DNA of 64,000 nt from Terasakiella sp033100395 (GCF_033100395.1 NZ_JAWLVJ010000002.1:186001-250000); one strand, 5' to 3'; counted from the first letter of the stretch, positions 18,099 through 26,033 are shown. The notes: generated from the sequence alone by a model not told the origin. Numbers and translations: made by a program.

Positions 18099-18833
18099 GT
18101 GAGCGATATCGAAAAACAGAGACGTGCAAATCTGGATGGCATCGATGTTGGGTTTGAATGCCGCAAGATCGCACGTGCCTGTCAAAGCGGGGCGCTGGCG
18201 ACTATGGATCGGGAGGCACAGACGCCTTATGTGTCTTTTTGCGCTTTCGCCACTGATGCTTTTGGGCAACCGATTTTTCTGTTTTCCGATCTGGCAGATC
18301 ACACCCAGAATATCGCTATCGATGATGGTGTCTCGTTTCTGTGCGAACAAGCCTCGCACCTTTCAAACCCGCAAGCTGGACCTCGCGTCACCCTGGTTGG
18401 GAGGGTGGAAAAAATCACGGATGACGAAATTTGCACATTATTTTTGCAGCAGCATCCATCGGCTAAAATGTATGCAGCTTTTGGTGATTTTAATTTTTAT
18501 CGCCTGAACGTCGAAAAGGCGCACTATGTGGGCGGTTTTGGCCGGGCAATTTGGGTTGAACGGGAAATCTATATGGGCGACTCCGCAGCTTCCTTGAACT
18601 TTTTTAAACTGCAGGGGGAATTAATTACGCATTTGAATGCCGATTTCCCCGACCTTGCCCGTATTTGCGCAACAAAATTACTCAAACAACGGGGGAAGAA
18701 TTGGCAACTGTTGCGTATTGACGCTGATGGGATGGTTCTGAAACTGGCCTCTAAAACCCTGCGCTATCCTTTTGAAAATCCGCTTAAAACTCCAGAAGAA
18801 ATGCTGAATTTAGCAGCCGAAATATGTGCCTAA
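18099..18833 (+). CDS. HugZ-like pyridoxamine-5'-phosphate oxidase-fold protein
   Basis: About 244 residues from the preferred GTG start (248 from the ATG at 18087). The N-terminal part is a split-barrel flavin/haem-binding domain (CQSGALATMDREAQTPYVSF, then FLFSDLADHTQNI), and the C-terminal part (AASLNFFKLQGELITHLNADFPD) matches the small C-terminal domain of the HugZ/DUF2470 haem-utilisation family. HugZ proteins degrade haem or bind haem/flavin in the cytoplasm. It sits between the divergent chvI and pckA. Function is a family-level inference; no haem transport genes are adjacent. Confidence 0.75.
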   Translation: MSDIEKQRRANLDGIDVGFECRKIARACQSGALATMDREAQTPYVSFCAFATDAFGQPIFLFSDLADHTQNIAIDDGVSFLCEQASHLSNPQAGPRVTLVGRVEKITDDEICTLFLQQHPSAKMYAAFGDFNFYRLNVEKAHYVGGFGRAIWVEREIYMGDSAASLNFFKLQGELITHLNADFPDLARICATKLLKQRGKNWQLLRIDADGMVLKLASKTLRYPFENPLKTPEEMLNLAAEICA

Positions 18834-18870
18834 ATTCTTAGTTGCAAAAAAAACGAAATAAAAATGCAAT

Positions 18871-18913
18871 GAGGCGGTTGTTTTGAAGGGATTCTAGGAG
18901 TATTCTCCGCCTC
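18871..18913 (+). other. Inverted repeat between the HugZ-like gene and pckA
   Basis: GAGGCGG at 18871-18877 and CCGCCTC at 18907-18913 are perfect inverted repeats separated by 29 bases. There is no T-run after the second arm, so it is a weak candidate for a terminator and could instead be an RNA structure or binding site upstream of pckA. Confidence 0.35.
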
Positions 18914-18938
18914 ACTTTAAGGCAGGGGTGCTTGCTTT

Positions 18939-18966
18939 TTGAGCAGTTCGTGTCGTGAAGTATTTA
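18939..18966 (+). promoter_or_regulatory. Possible pckA promoter
   Basis: TTGAGC (18939-18944) and TATTTA (18961-18966) are 16 bases apart, about 70 bases before the preferred pckA start. Nearby, TTGC/GCAA half-sites recur at about 18985-19015. The match to consensus is modest. Confidence 0.3.
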
Positions 18967-19023
18967 TTAGCCGGATCATAAATCTGCTTGCGTGCAAACA
19001 GGAGTTGCAACACAAGCCCCACT

Positions 19024-19028
19024 AGGAG
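19024..19028 (+). promoter_or_regulatory. Ribosome-binding site deciding the pckA GTG start
   Basis: AGGAG is seven bases from the GTG at 19036. The upstream ATG-like start at 18988 would add 16 residues unlike the family and has no SD, so the GTG is preferred. Confidence 0.7.
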
Positions 19029-19035
19029 AACGACG

Positions 19036-20670
19036 GTGCAAAACGCTGGAGCTGTTCAAAGTAGCCCTACACAAACGACTATCGACCTATCCAAATACGG
19101 TATCGAAAACGCCCAAGAAATTGTCTACAACCCTTCTTACGACCTACTGTTTGAAGAAGAAACCAAAGCTGGTCTCGAAGGCTTTGAAAAAGGAATTGTC
19201 ACCGAACTGGGTGCTGTTTCTGTGGACACGGGCATTTTTACTGGTCGCTCCCCAAAAGACAAATATATCGTTAAAGATGAGACCACCAAAGACACGGTTT
19301 GGTGGGCTGATCAGGGCAAAAACGATAACAAAGCCATCACACAAGACGTATGGAATGACCTGAAAGGTCTTGTGACAGAACAGCTGTCCGGCAAGCGTCT
19401 GTTTGTTGTTGATACTTTCTGTGGGGCAAATGAAGACACACGTTTGAAAGTGCGTTTCATCACAGAAGTTGCATGGCAGGCACACTTCGTTAAAAACATG
19501 TTCATCCGTCCAACGGACGAAGAACTGGCGTCTTACGAGCCTGACTTCATCGTTATGAATGGTGCAAAGACTGTGAACCCGAACTGGGAAGCACAAGGTC
19601 TGAACTCTGAAAACTTCGTTGCATTCAACGTGACTGAAAAAATGCAGCTGATCGGCGGCACCTGGTACGGTGGCGAGATGAAAAAAGGTATGTTCTCCAT
19701 GATGAACTACCTGCTGCCCCTGCAAGGCATCGCGTCCATGCACTGCTCTGCCAACGTTGGCAAAGACGGTGACACAGCTGTCTTCTTCGGTCTTTCCGGG
19801 ACTGGTAAAACAACCCTGTCTGCTGATCCAAAGCGTGAGCTGATCGGTGATGACGAACATGGCTGGGACGACAATGGCGTCTTTAACTTTGAAGGTGGTT
19901 GTTATGCGAAAACAATCAACCTGTCCAAAGAGAACGAGCCAGACATCTACAACGCAATCCGTCGTGATGCACTGCTGGAAAACGTAACTGTTTCTGAAGA
20001 TGGCAAGATCGATTTTGACGACAACTCAAAAACAGAAAACACCCGTGTTTCTTATCCGATCTACCACATTGATAACATCGTCAAGCCTGTCTCTAAAGCT
20101 GGTCACGCCAAAAAAGTGATCTTCCTGACGGCTGATGCGTTCGGTGTTCTGCCTCCGGTTTCCAAACTGACGCCTGAGCAAACTCAGTATTACTTCCTGT
20201 CAGGTTTCACAGCGAAACTGGCTGGTACTGAGCGTGGTATCACAGAACCAACACCAACATTCTCTTCTTGTTTCGGTGCAGCATTCCTGACACTTCACCC
20301 AACGACTTACTCTAAAGTTCTGGTGGAACGCATGAATGCATCTGGTGCAGAAGCTTACCTGGTCAACACAGGTTGGAACGGCACTGGCAAGCGTATCTCC
20401 ATTAAAGATACACGCGCAATCATTGACGGTATTCTGGATGGGTCCATTGAAGATGCAGAATTCAAAGCGCTGCCATTCTTCAATCTGGCAGTTCCTCAGT
20501 CTCTGCCAAATTGCGACCCAGGCATCATGAACCCACAAGACACATATGCTGATGTGGCCGAATGGGAAGAAAAAGCCAAGAAGCTTGCTTCTATGTTTGT
20601 TGAAAACTTCGAGCGTTTCACAGACAACGAAGAAGGTAAAAATCTGGTTGCTGCTGGTCCGGCACTTTAA
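19036..20670 (+). CDS. pckA: Phosphoenolpyruvate carboxykinase (ATP)
   Basis: A 544-residue ATP-dependent PEP carboxykinase, matching the usual ~540 residues when translation starts at the GTG. Motifs present are TGRSPKDKY near the N-terminus, the kinase-1a P-loop FFGLSGTGKTTLSADP, the metal-binding LIGDDEHGWDD, and FNFEGGCYAK. It makes PEP from oxaloacetate for gluconeogenesis. In many alphaproteobacteria pckA lies beside chvI-chvG, as here, with one gene between. A strong hairpin terminator follows. Codon choice appears more uniform than in its neighbours (many AAC, ACA, GCA), consistent with high expression, but this was not measured. Confidence 0.97.
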   Translation: MQNAGAVQSSPTQTTIDLSKYGIENAQEIVYNPSYDLLFEEETKAGLEGFEKGIVTELGAVSVDTGIFTGRSPKDKYIVKDETTKDTVWWADQGKNDNKAITQDVWNDLKGLVTEQLSGKRLFVVDTFCGANEDTRLKVRFITEVAWQAHFVKNMFIRPTDEELASYEPDFIVMNGAKTVNPNWEAQGLNSENFVAFNVTEKMQLIGGTWYGGEMKKGMFSMMNYLLPLQGIASMHCSANVGKDGDTAVFFGLSGTGKTTLSADPKRELIGDDEHGWDDNGVFNFEGGCYAKTINLSKENEPDIYNAIRRDALLENVTVSEDGKIDFDDNSKTENTRVSYPIYHIDNIVKPVSKAGHAKKVIFLTADAFGVLPPVSKLTPEQTQYYFLSGFTAKLAGTERGITEPTPTFSSCFGAAFLTLHPTTYSKVLVERMNASGAEAYLVNTGWNGTGKRISIKDTRAIIDGILDGSIEDAEFKALPFFNLAVPQSLPNCDPGIMNPQDTYADVAEWEEKAKKLASMFVENFERFTDNEEGKNLVAAGPAL

Positions 20671-20696
20671 GTCAGACACCAGACTTTCTTTAAAGG

Positions 20697-20730
20697 CGCC
20701 CTGCATGGAAATGTGCAGGGCGTTTTTTTT
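20697..20730 (+). terminator. Rho-independent terminator of pckA
   Basis: A perfect 9-bp stem (CGCCCTGCA at 20697-20705 with TGCAGGGCG at 20714-20722) encloses an 8-base loop and is followed by eight T residues (20723-20730), 27 bases after the pckA stop. Confidence 0.93.
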
Positions 20731-20815
20731 ATACGCCCTTGCACGCAATGGATGTTCTTGAAAAATATTATAAAATCTGTAAGTATATACGGATAACTAC
20801 GTACATGAGAAAAGA

Positions 20816-21454
20816 ATGAAAAGCAGGGTCAAAACCCTAGAGGTCACAAAGAGCTATATCGACGCTTTTAATCGCCGGGACTTGAAAACTATCGAAGAGA
20901 TGTTGTGTCCCGATGATGTCTGTTTTGTGCGTCAAAGCCAGCCGACCATTGTGGGCGTGAACCAGATCATGCATCGCTGCATCGGCACCTTTGAACGGCT
21001 CGACCGTCAGGGCCATCAGCTGCATATGATAAATGCCATTATTGATTTCAAGAATACCAAGGCGCATCCCTGTATGCTGGGGATCATGGATGGGGAAAGG
21101 TTTTCTGTGGCCATTCTGGATGTGAAGGTCAATGGCAAAATCTCTAATATCTCAATCCTGATGACCAAGGATACGCTCAATAGCGCACGCCCGACCGAAC
21201 CGTTGGCTCAGGAAGAGATTGCCGAACTGCATGCCATGAAACCGCAACTGAGCGAAGAAGAACTTCAGGAACGCAGGAAAGGCCTGGAAGTCAAAGCGAT
21301 GAAGCTTAAAAAGCGGTTCGAAGAAGAAGGCCCAACGCAGGAACTTTTGGGTAAGCTGGAACGTCTGCAGGACGCCCAGCACAAACAGAAACAATTAGAA
21401 GAAGACCTGAGACTTGCAAAAATGATGAAAGCCGATAATTTAGAAGAAGTCTAA
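20816..21454 (+). CDS. NTF2-like domain protein with C-terminal coiled coil
   Basis: A 212-residue cytoplasmic protein. The first ~120 residues resemble a SnoaL/NTF2-like fold (VTKSYIDAFNRRDLKTIEEMLCPDDVCF), and the last ~80 residues are highly charged and helical (from about residue 135, with repeated EEL, LEVKAMKLKKRFEEE and KQLEEDLRLAKMMK), giving a predicted coiled coil. I do not recognise the combination. NTF2-like domains can be enzymes or simple association domains; none of the usual catalytic sets is evident. The gene stands alone between the pckA terminator and yaaA, 25 bases ahead of the latter. Confidence 0.75.
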   Translation: MKSRVKTLEVTKSYIDAFNRRDLKTIEEMLCPDDVCFVRQSQPTIVGVNQIMHRCIGTFERLDRQGHQLHMINAIIDFKNTKAHPCMLGIMDGERFSVAILDVKVNGKISNISILMTKDTLNSARPTEPLAQEEIAELHAMKPQLSEEELQERRKGLEVKAMKLKKRFEEEGPTQELLGKLERLQDAQHKQKQLEEDLRLAKMMKADNLEEV

Positions 21455-21479
21455 AGATTTTTCTAATTAGGATTCATTT

Positions 21480-22244
21480 ATGTTCTGCGTTGTCTCGCCT
21501 GCCAAAAAACTCGATTACGATACCCCGGCCCCTGCATTGGATCATACCGGTCCGGTCTTTCTGGATGATACGGTCGAGCTTTCAAAGACAACCAAAAACC
21601 TGAGCCGCGCCGACCTGTCACGTCTGATGAAAATCAGCGACAAACTGGCCGATCTGAACCATGCGCGTTTCCAGGGCTTTTCCGTTCCTTTCGATACGGA
21701 AAATGCCAAACAGGCGGCCCTTGCCTTTAGCGGGGATACCTATGTGGGGCTGGATGCAAAGACCTTGGATAAGGATGACTTTGCTTTCGCCCAGGATCAT
21801 TTTGGTATTCTGTCCGGCTTTTATGGTCTGTTGCGCCCCCTTGATCTGATGCAACCCTATCGTCTGGAAATGGGGACCCGTTTGGAAAACCCGCGCGGCA
21901 ATAATCTTTATGAGTTCTGGGGAAGCCAAATTGCAGAACGGATTAACGAGATGAACGGTGATGGTGCGTTGATTAACTGTGCATCCAACGAATATTTCAA
22001 GGCTGTCGATAAAAAAGCATTGAAAGGCGAGGTCATCACTCCGGTCTTTAAAGAAATCAAATCCGGTGTGGCCAAGACCATTGGCCTGATGGCAAAACGC
22101 GCGCGTGGTACAATGGCGCGCTACATCATCCAGAACCGCATTGACCAGCCTGAAGCCATCAAAGATTTCACGGAAAGCGGCTATGTCTATCGCGAAGACT
22201 TATCGAGAGGCAACGACTGGGTCTTTACGGCGGAGCGTGAATAG
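21480..22244 (+). CDS. yaaA: YaaA family peroxide-stress protein
   Basis: A 254-residue member of the YaaA (DUF328) family with the characteristic start VVSPAKKLDYDTP, the central GILSGFYGLLRPLDLMQPYRLEMGT and a C-terminal KRARGTMARYI. In E. coli YaaA lowers free iron during peroxide stress and protects DNA, and family members bind DNA. The length is typical (about 258). It follows the NTF2-like gene closely and could be co-transcribed with it. Confidence 0.93.
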   Translation: MFCVVSPAKKLDYDTPAPALDHTGPVFLDDTVELSKTTKNLSRADLSRLMKISDKLADLNHARFQGFSVPFDTENAKQAALAFSGDTYVGLDAKTLDKDDFAFAQDHFGILSGFYGLLRPLDLMQPYRLEMGTRLENPRGNNLYEFWGSQIAERINEMNGDGALINCASNEYFKAVDKKALKGEVITPVFKEIKSGVAKTIGLMAKRARGTMARYIIQNRIDQPEAIKDFTESGYVYREDLSRGNDWVFTAERE

Positions 22245-22320
22245 CATCGTAACCCCTGCTACCTTGAAAGCTCTTATAAAGCGTGTAATACTCAATCAAT
22301 AAATCAAAAAGATGTTGATT

Positions 22321-22326
22321 GGGAGG
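22321..22326 (+). promoter_or_regulatory. Ribosome-binding site deciding the thiaminase start
   Basis: GGGAGG lies six bases from the ATG at 22333. An in-frame ATG at 22312 precedes this site and has no SD of its own, so the downstream start is preferred. Confidence 0.7.
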
Positions 22327-22332
22327 TCGGTA

Positions 22333-23736
22333 ATGACAGGGAAGATCAAACAGGGCGTGTTTGCCCTGCTCGGGCTCATGATGGTCGCGGCCGTAGCTGT
22401 ACCCGCTTATGCAGCCAATTCAAGCCTAACCGTGGGGCTTTATCCATGGGTGCCCAGAATTGAACAGTTTCAGGATTCCATCCGGGAAAATTGGTCGAAA
22501 GTCCAACCCGATGTGGAATTGGTGTTCCTGACATCTGAAGAATGGGACGGGGGCTATCACATGAACCCGCCATCCAATGCGGATGTTTATGTGATGGACG
22601 CCATGTTCCTGAACTATTTCAACAGCATTGGCTCGGTTGAAACGCTTGCCGCAAATGAAGTCAGCAACCCGCAGGATTTCTTTTCTTACGCCATTGACGG
22701 GGTGAAGAACCCGGATGGGACTTATCTGGCCGTGCCTATGCTGGGCTGCGCCAATATCATCTTCTATCACAAGGATGACACGGCGATTGCGAATGCAAAT
22801 ACACAGACGGAACTGCGTCAAACGCTGAATACTTGCACCTACACCAGCATGATCCCGCCGGATGCACGCGGCTTGATGATTGATATGCAGGGGGCTTCCA
22901 CCGCGGCCTGTCGTTATATTGAGTCAGAGGCCGGTATTCAGAACACCTGGCCCATCAGCCTGCCCGAAGAAATTGATCCGACCGCCATGGGTTTTCTGAA
23001 AAACATGATGAATATGGCGAGCTTTGAAAACGCCACTGAAGCCGGTGACAACACCTATAACCGGGGCACCTGGTACAGCGAAGGTTATGGCCGGATTTTT
23101 GTGGGTTATACGGAAACTTTTTCTGCCATGGATGCCGCTACCCGCGCAGACACCCATATCAAACCGTTCCCGGCTTCTGATAACGCGGATGCACCAACCA
23201 TGTTTTATTCCGATCTGATCGCGGTGAACCCATCTGCCAATGGGCGCGGCAACCGGGCTTTGGCAGTGCAATTGTCCAACGTGATTGCCGATAGTCAGAC
23301 GATTATCGACAGTATCGGCCCCGGCGATGGGTCAGCCTATCCACAGTATTTGATGCCTGTGCGCCCCAGCGTATTTGATGAACTCAGCCAGACCTTCCCG
23401 AAGTATCAGGAAATGAAGGAAATGGTGGAAAACTCCAACGCGACGCTTTTTGCACTGGATTCAAATTCACGCAATTGGTTTGACGCCATGCAAGATCAGA
23501 TTTTGGCAGGCACGCGGGAGAATTACCCGTGCGGCTGCGATATTCAGGCGACACAAAGCATTCCCGATAACAGTCAGGCACCTGCCATCTGCAACCAAAC
23601 TTGTGCCGATCATGGCGGCTGGAACGGCCAATGGACCAACCAGTACCCGGCCGCACAGGAAGGCTCCGTCTGCGGCTGTAACACTTGTCCGGTGAGTACG
23701 TCTTTGGATAAAACACCAAGGGCGAATGATAACTAG
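22333..23736 (+). CDS. Secreted thiaminase I-like protein with Cys-rich lectin-like tail
   Basis: From the preferred ATG the protein has 467 residues. A signal peptide ending PAYAA is followed by a periplasmic-binding-protein fold resembling thiamine pyridinylase (thiaminase I): VGLYPWVPR, DVYVMDAMFL, then Cys139 in MLGCANIIFYHKDD at the position of the catalytic Cys, RGTWYSEGYGRIFVGYTETF containing Glu261 at the position of the catalytic base, and MFYSDLIAVN and PQYLMPVRPSVFDEL near the end. Thiaminase I cleaves thiamine and joins the pyrimidine to another base. Residues ~400-452 form an added domain with seven cysteines (C400, C402, C420, C424, C447, C449, C452) and GGWNGQW before CGC, which resembles the mannan-binding MVL lectin motif. 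No thiamine-synthesis genes are adjacent. Family assignment is good, activity untested, tail identity inferred. Confidence 0.82.
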   Translation: MTGKIKQGVFALLGLMMVAAVAVPAYAANSSLTVGLYPWVPRIEQFQDSIRENWSKVQPDVELVFLTSEEWDGGYHMNPPSNADVYVMDAMFLNYFNSIGSVETLAANEVSNPQDFFSYAIDGVKNPDGTYLAVPMLGCANIIFYHKDDTAIANANTQTELRQTLNTCTYTSMIPPDARGLMIDMQGASTAACRYIESEAGIQNTWPISLPEEIDPTAMGFLKNMMNMASFENATEAGDNTYNRGTWYSEGYGRIFVGYTETFSAMDAATRADTHIKPFPASDNADAPTMFYSDLIAVNPSANGRGNRALAVQLSNVIADSQTIIDSIGPGDGSAYPQYLMPVRPSVFDELSQTFPKYQEMKEMVENSNATLFALDSNSRNWFDAMQDQILAGTRENYPCGCDIQATQSIPDNSQAPAICNQTCADHGGWNGQWTNQYPAAQEGSVCGCNTCPVSTSLDKTPRANDN

Positions 23737-23770
23737 GCTTACACTTAAAACTGTCGCCCCGCACATAAAC

Positions 23771-23857
23771 CCGCCACCCCGCACGTGTTGCGGGGCGATG
23801 GGGAAGGGCAGGAGCTCTGGCATCCACCCATTATCCCGCAACAGGTGCGGGATGACG
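23771..23857. repeat. 87-bp palindromic element, copy A
   Basis: First of three near-identical 87-base intergenic elements. It has outer inverted ends (CCGCCACCCCGCA... and ...TGCGGGATGACGG) and two internal hairpins (CCCCGCA/TGCGGGG and TCCCGCA/TGCGGGA) around a conserved core, GGGAAGGGCAGGAGCTC. Copy A follows the thiaminase gene; its second hairpin precedes a T-rich stretch and could help end transcription. Confidence 0.9.
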
Positions 23858-23890
23858 GTTTTTGTTTTAACTTGAAGGATAAAAATAAGA

Positions 23891-24484
23891 ATGAATGAAC
23901 GTCAGCGGTATGAGTTTTTTCTTGAGAAGACGAAGGATATTCCGAGAAATAGTAATGAAGGTCTTGATCAAATTGTTTACTTTGCTGAAAAACTTCAGAT
24001 ACCAGAAATAGGTAAAGTTGGCATTAATTGGGCGAGTGTTAACAGCACCATAAGAAACTTGGAAAGAGCGGAGAAACGATTGGCTGCCCATTTTGAAGTT
24101 GTTGAATTTATGGAAAGCGGTTCTTTAACTGTTGATGGCCCTTGGCGAGATCGTTTGTTCACTTATGTTGAACATATCAAGACAACTGTTCGAAACAATA
24201 TTCCAGATAGCCCAAAGAAAGAAGCTATTCTAAAGAAAATTCAGCTTCTTGAAGAGGAATTGAATACGGAAAAAATAAAGCTGGAACGTATCGGTGACTT
24301 GTGGCTCACAGTCACGAGCTATGTTGGCGAAGGTGCAAAGAATCTTCTGCCAGTAGGCACTTTGCTTGGAAAAATGAACAATGCCCTCAGTAAAGCTGAT
24401 GAGGAGGCGGAAGAGCAAAAGAAGATGTTGCCGCCACCTGATGACGTCGGCCTCGATGAAATAGACGATGAGGCGGCCGAATAA
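23891..24484 (+). CDS. Uncharacterised helical protein between repeats
   Basis: A 197-residue protein with no signal peptide or membrane segment, rich in Lys and Glu and predicted largely helical (an EAILKKIQLLEEELNTEKIKLE coiled-coil-like region is at about residues 114-136). The C-terminus is acidic and Pro-rich (KKMLPPPDDVGLDEIDDE). I do not recognise it. Local base composition is more AT-rich than in neighbours, and the gene is bracketed by copies A and B of the 87-bp element, which suggests an acquired or mobile cassette. A mid-protein segment (YVGEGAKNLLPVGTLLGKM) might contact a partner or membrane, but this is speculative. Confidence 0.72.
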   Translation: MNERQRYEFFLEKTKDIPRNSNEGLDQIVYFAEKLQIPEIGKVGINWASVNSTIRNLERAEKRLAAHFEVVEFMESGSLTVDGPWRDRLFTYVEHIKTTVRNNIPDSPKKEAILKKIQLLEEELNTEKIKLERIGDLWLTVTSYVGEGAKNLLPVGTLLGKMNNALSKADEEAEEQKKMLPPPDDVGLDEIDDEAAE

Positions 24485-24490
24485 AACCAT

Positions 24491-24577
24491 CCGTCACCCC
24501 GCACGCGTTGCGGGGCAATGGGGAAGGGCAGGAGCTCCGGCGTCCAACCATTATCCCGCAACATGTGCGGGATGACG
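24491..24577. repeat. 87-bp palindromic element, copy B
   Basis: Second copy, in the same orientation as A and exactly 720 bases downstream. It begins six bases after the preceding stop codon. It differs from A at a few positions (CCGTCA for CCGCCA; loops GCG and ACATG). Confidence 0.92.
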
Positions 24578-24624
24578 GTTTTCTTGGTAAGAAAAATGCA
24601 TCAGACCTTTTCATAGATGGCACT

Positions 24625-24915
24625 ATGAAAAGGTTTTTTGTTTATATGCTTTGTAATCGCCCGTTTGGTTCCCTCTATGTCGGTGTGACATCGGATTTGG
24701 TAAAACGTGCCTATGAACATCGATCAAAAGCAGTTGAGGGATATACCAAACAAAAGGATATCCATCGTCTAGTTTATTACGAGACGTTTGATCGCGCCGA
24801 AGACGCCATTTCGCATGAGAAAAAGCTTAAAAGATGGAAGCGTGACTGGAAATTTAATTTAATCGCCCGGGCCAATCCGCATTGGGATGATTTATATCCT
24901 CAATTGTTCAAATAA
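24625..24915 (+). CDS. GIY-YIG nuclease superfamily protein
   Basis: A 96-residue single-domain GIY-YIG protein starting MKRFFVYML. The core VYML...GSLYVGVTSDLVKRAYEH carries the two characteristic beta strands and a downstream Arg, and WKRDWKFNLI is near the C-terminus, as in the YhbQ/UPF0213-type group. Such proteins are presumed nucleases, many of unknown role. The open frame extends upstream through copy B of the repeat, but the internal ATG at 24625 begins the conserved domain. It is flanked by repeat copies B and C. No adjacent methylase or partner is seen. Confidence 0.82.
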   Translation: MKRFFVYMLCNRPFGSLYVGVTSDLVKRAYEHRSKAVEGYTKQKDIHRLVYYETFDRAEDAISHEKKLKRWKRDWKFNLIARANPHWDDLYPQLFK

Positions 24916-24917
24916 AT

Positions 24918-25004
24918 CCGTCACCCCGCACTCGTTGCGGGGCAATGGGAAAGGGCAGGAGCTCCGGCGTCCCACCATTATCCCGCAACGGGTGCGGGAT
25001 GACG
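24918..25004. repeat. 87-bp palindromic element, copy C
   Basis: Third copy, same orientation, immediately after the GIY-YIG stop codon and in the gap before the convergent glutathionyl-hydroquinone reductase gene. It has the same outer inverted ends and two hairpins. Confidence 0.92.
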
Positions 25005-25018
25005 ATAAAGGGTGAAAA

Positions 25019-25945
25019 CTATCCCCGTCCATGCGGTGACATAAAATCAATTTCCGGCCCCACGGGTATGATGCCTGTGGGGTTGATGGTTTTGTGGCTG
25101 CCGTAATAATGCGTTTTGATGTGATCCATATCCAGAGTCTCAGCCACACCTTCAACCTGATAGAGTTCACGCAGGTAGCTCCAGATGTTGGGATAGTCGA
25201 TGATGCGTTTTTTGTTGCATTTGAAATGCCCGACATAGACCGCATCAAACCGCACGAGTGTAGTGAACAAACGCCAGTCGGCTTCGGTGATCTGATCGCC
25301 GACCAGATAGCGGTTTTCAGATAAGATTTCTTCCACACGGTCCAGGGCATTGAACAGGTTGGTGTAAGCTTCTTCATAGGCTTCCTGGGTTGTCGCAAAG
25401 CCGGTTTTATAGACGCCGTTGTTGATGTTGTTATAAATCAAAGTGTTGATCTCATCGATTTGGGGACGTAGATGTTCTGGATAGTAGTCCGTACCATGCT
25501 CGCCAAATTCAGAATTAAGCATGCGGATGATTTCCGCGCTTTCATTACTGACAATTTGGTCGGTCTGTTTATCCCATAGGATGGGCACGGTGACGCGGGT
25601 GGTGATATGGGGATCAACCGATGTATAGATGGTATGAAGCGGATCGCCGTTGGGTAAAATCCATCCCTTATCGCCCATGAGGGCTTGCACAATGACAACA
25701 TCAATGGCGTTTTCCAGTCCTTTTAATTTGCGAAAGATCAGTGTGCGGTGCGCCCAGGGACAAGCCAGTGACACATAAAGGCGATAGCGCCCGATATCCG
25801 GTGTAAAGCCTGTGGAACCATCAGCTTTGATCCAGTTTCTGAACTGGCTTTCCTGACGTTTGAATTTTCCGCCGGATGTCTTGGTGTCATACCATTGGTC
25901 CTGCCATGTGCCGTCTACCAGTAATCCCATAAGTCGATCTTTCAT
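25019..25945 (-). CDS. Glutathionyl-hydroquinone reductase (GST family)
   Basis: About 308 residues from Met at 25945, the first Met of the conserved part; the open frame runs to 26191, but that extension overlaps the divergent LysR gene. The catalytic Cys is in ACPWAHRTL, with GRYRLYVSLACPW typical of the Xi-class GST (YqjG/PcpF) family, and a C-terminal helical domain follows (GDQITEADWRLFTTLVRFD). Enzymes of this class reduce glutathionyl-hydroquinones using glutathione. Typical length is 320-330, so this is slightly short or begins a little upstream. The divergent LysR regulator is the obvious candidate controller. Confidence 0.9.
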   Translation of the reverse strand: MKDRLMGLLVDGTWQDQWYDTKTSGGKFKRQESQFRNWIKADGSTGFTPDIGRYRLYVSLACPWAHRTLIFRKLKGLENAIDVVIVQALMGDKGWILPNGDPLHTIYTSVDPHITTRVTVPILWDKQTDQIVSNESAEIIRMLNSEFGEHGTDYYPEHLRPQIDEINTLIYNNINNGVYKTGFATTQEAYEEAYTNLFNALDRVEEILSENRYLVGDQITEADWRLFTTLVRFDAVYVGHFKCNKKRIIDYPNIWSYLRELYQVEGVAETLDMDHIKTHYYGSHKTINPTGIIPVGPEIDFMSPHGRG

Positions 25946-25961
25946 TTTGAATTTGTGATGG

Positions 25962-25989
25962 TTGTAGGATGCACTGTTTTCTGTATAGT
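25962..25989 (+). promoter_or_regulatory. Predicted promoter of the LysR gene
   Basis: TTGTAG (25962-25967) and TATAGT (25984-25989) are 16 bases apart, in the divergent gap between the GST and LysR genes. The LysR ATG at 26034 is preceded by GAGGCGA. Confidence 0.45.
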
Positions 25990-26033
25990 GATAATGATGT
26001 TTTTTTGAAAATATTTGTTTCACGAGGCGAACA

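Noticed and set aside
22245..22332. Possible TPP riboswitch before the thiaminase-like gene
   Set aside because: The region is under 90 bases and lacks the conserved TPP aptamer segments such as CTGAGA.
23467..23841. Minus-strand frame starting MRDNGWMPELLPFPIAP, and a similar one at 24319-24564
   Set aside because: The shared peptide comes from translating copies A and B of the 87-bp repeat. The frames then run antisense through the thiaminase and orphan genes, so they are not genes.
23771..25004. CRISPR array formed by the repeated 87-bp units
   Set aside because: Only three copies are present, they are long and doubly palindromic, and the intervening segments are whole genes of unequal length, not spacers.
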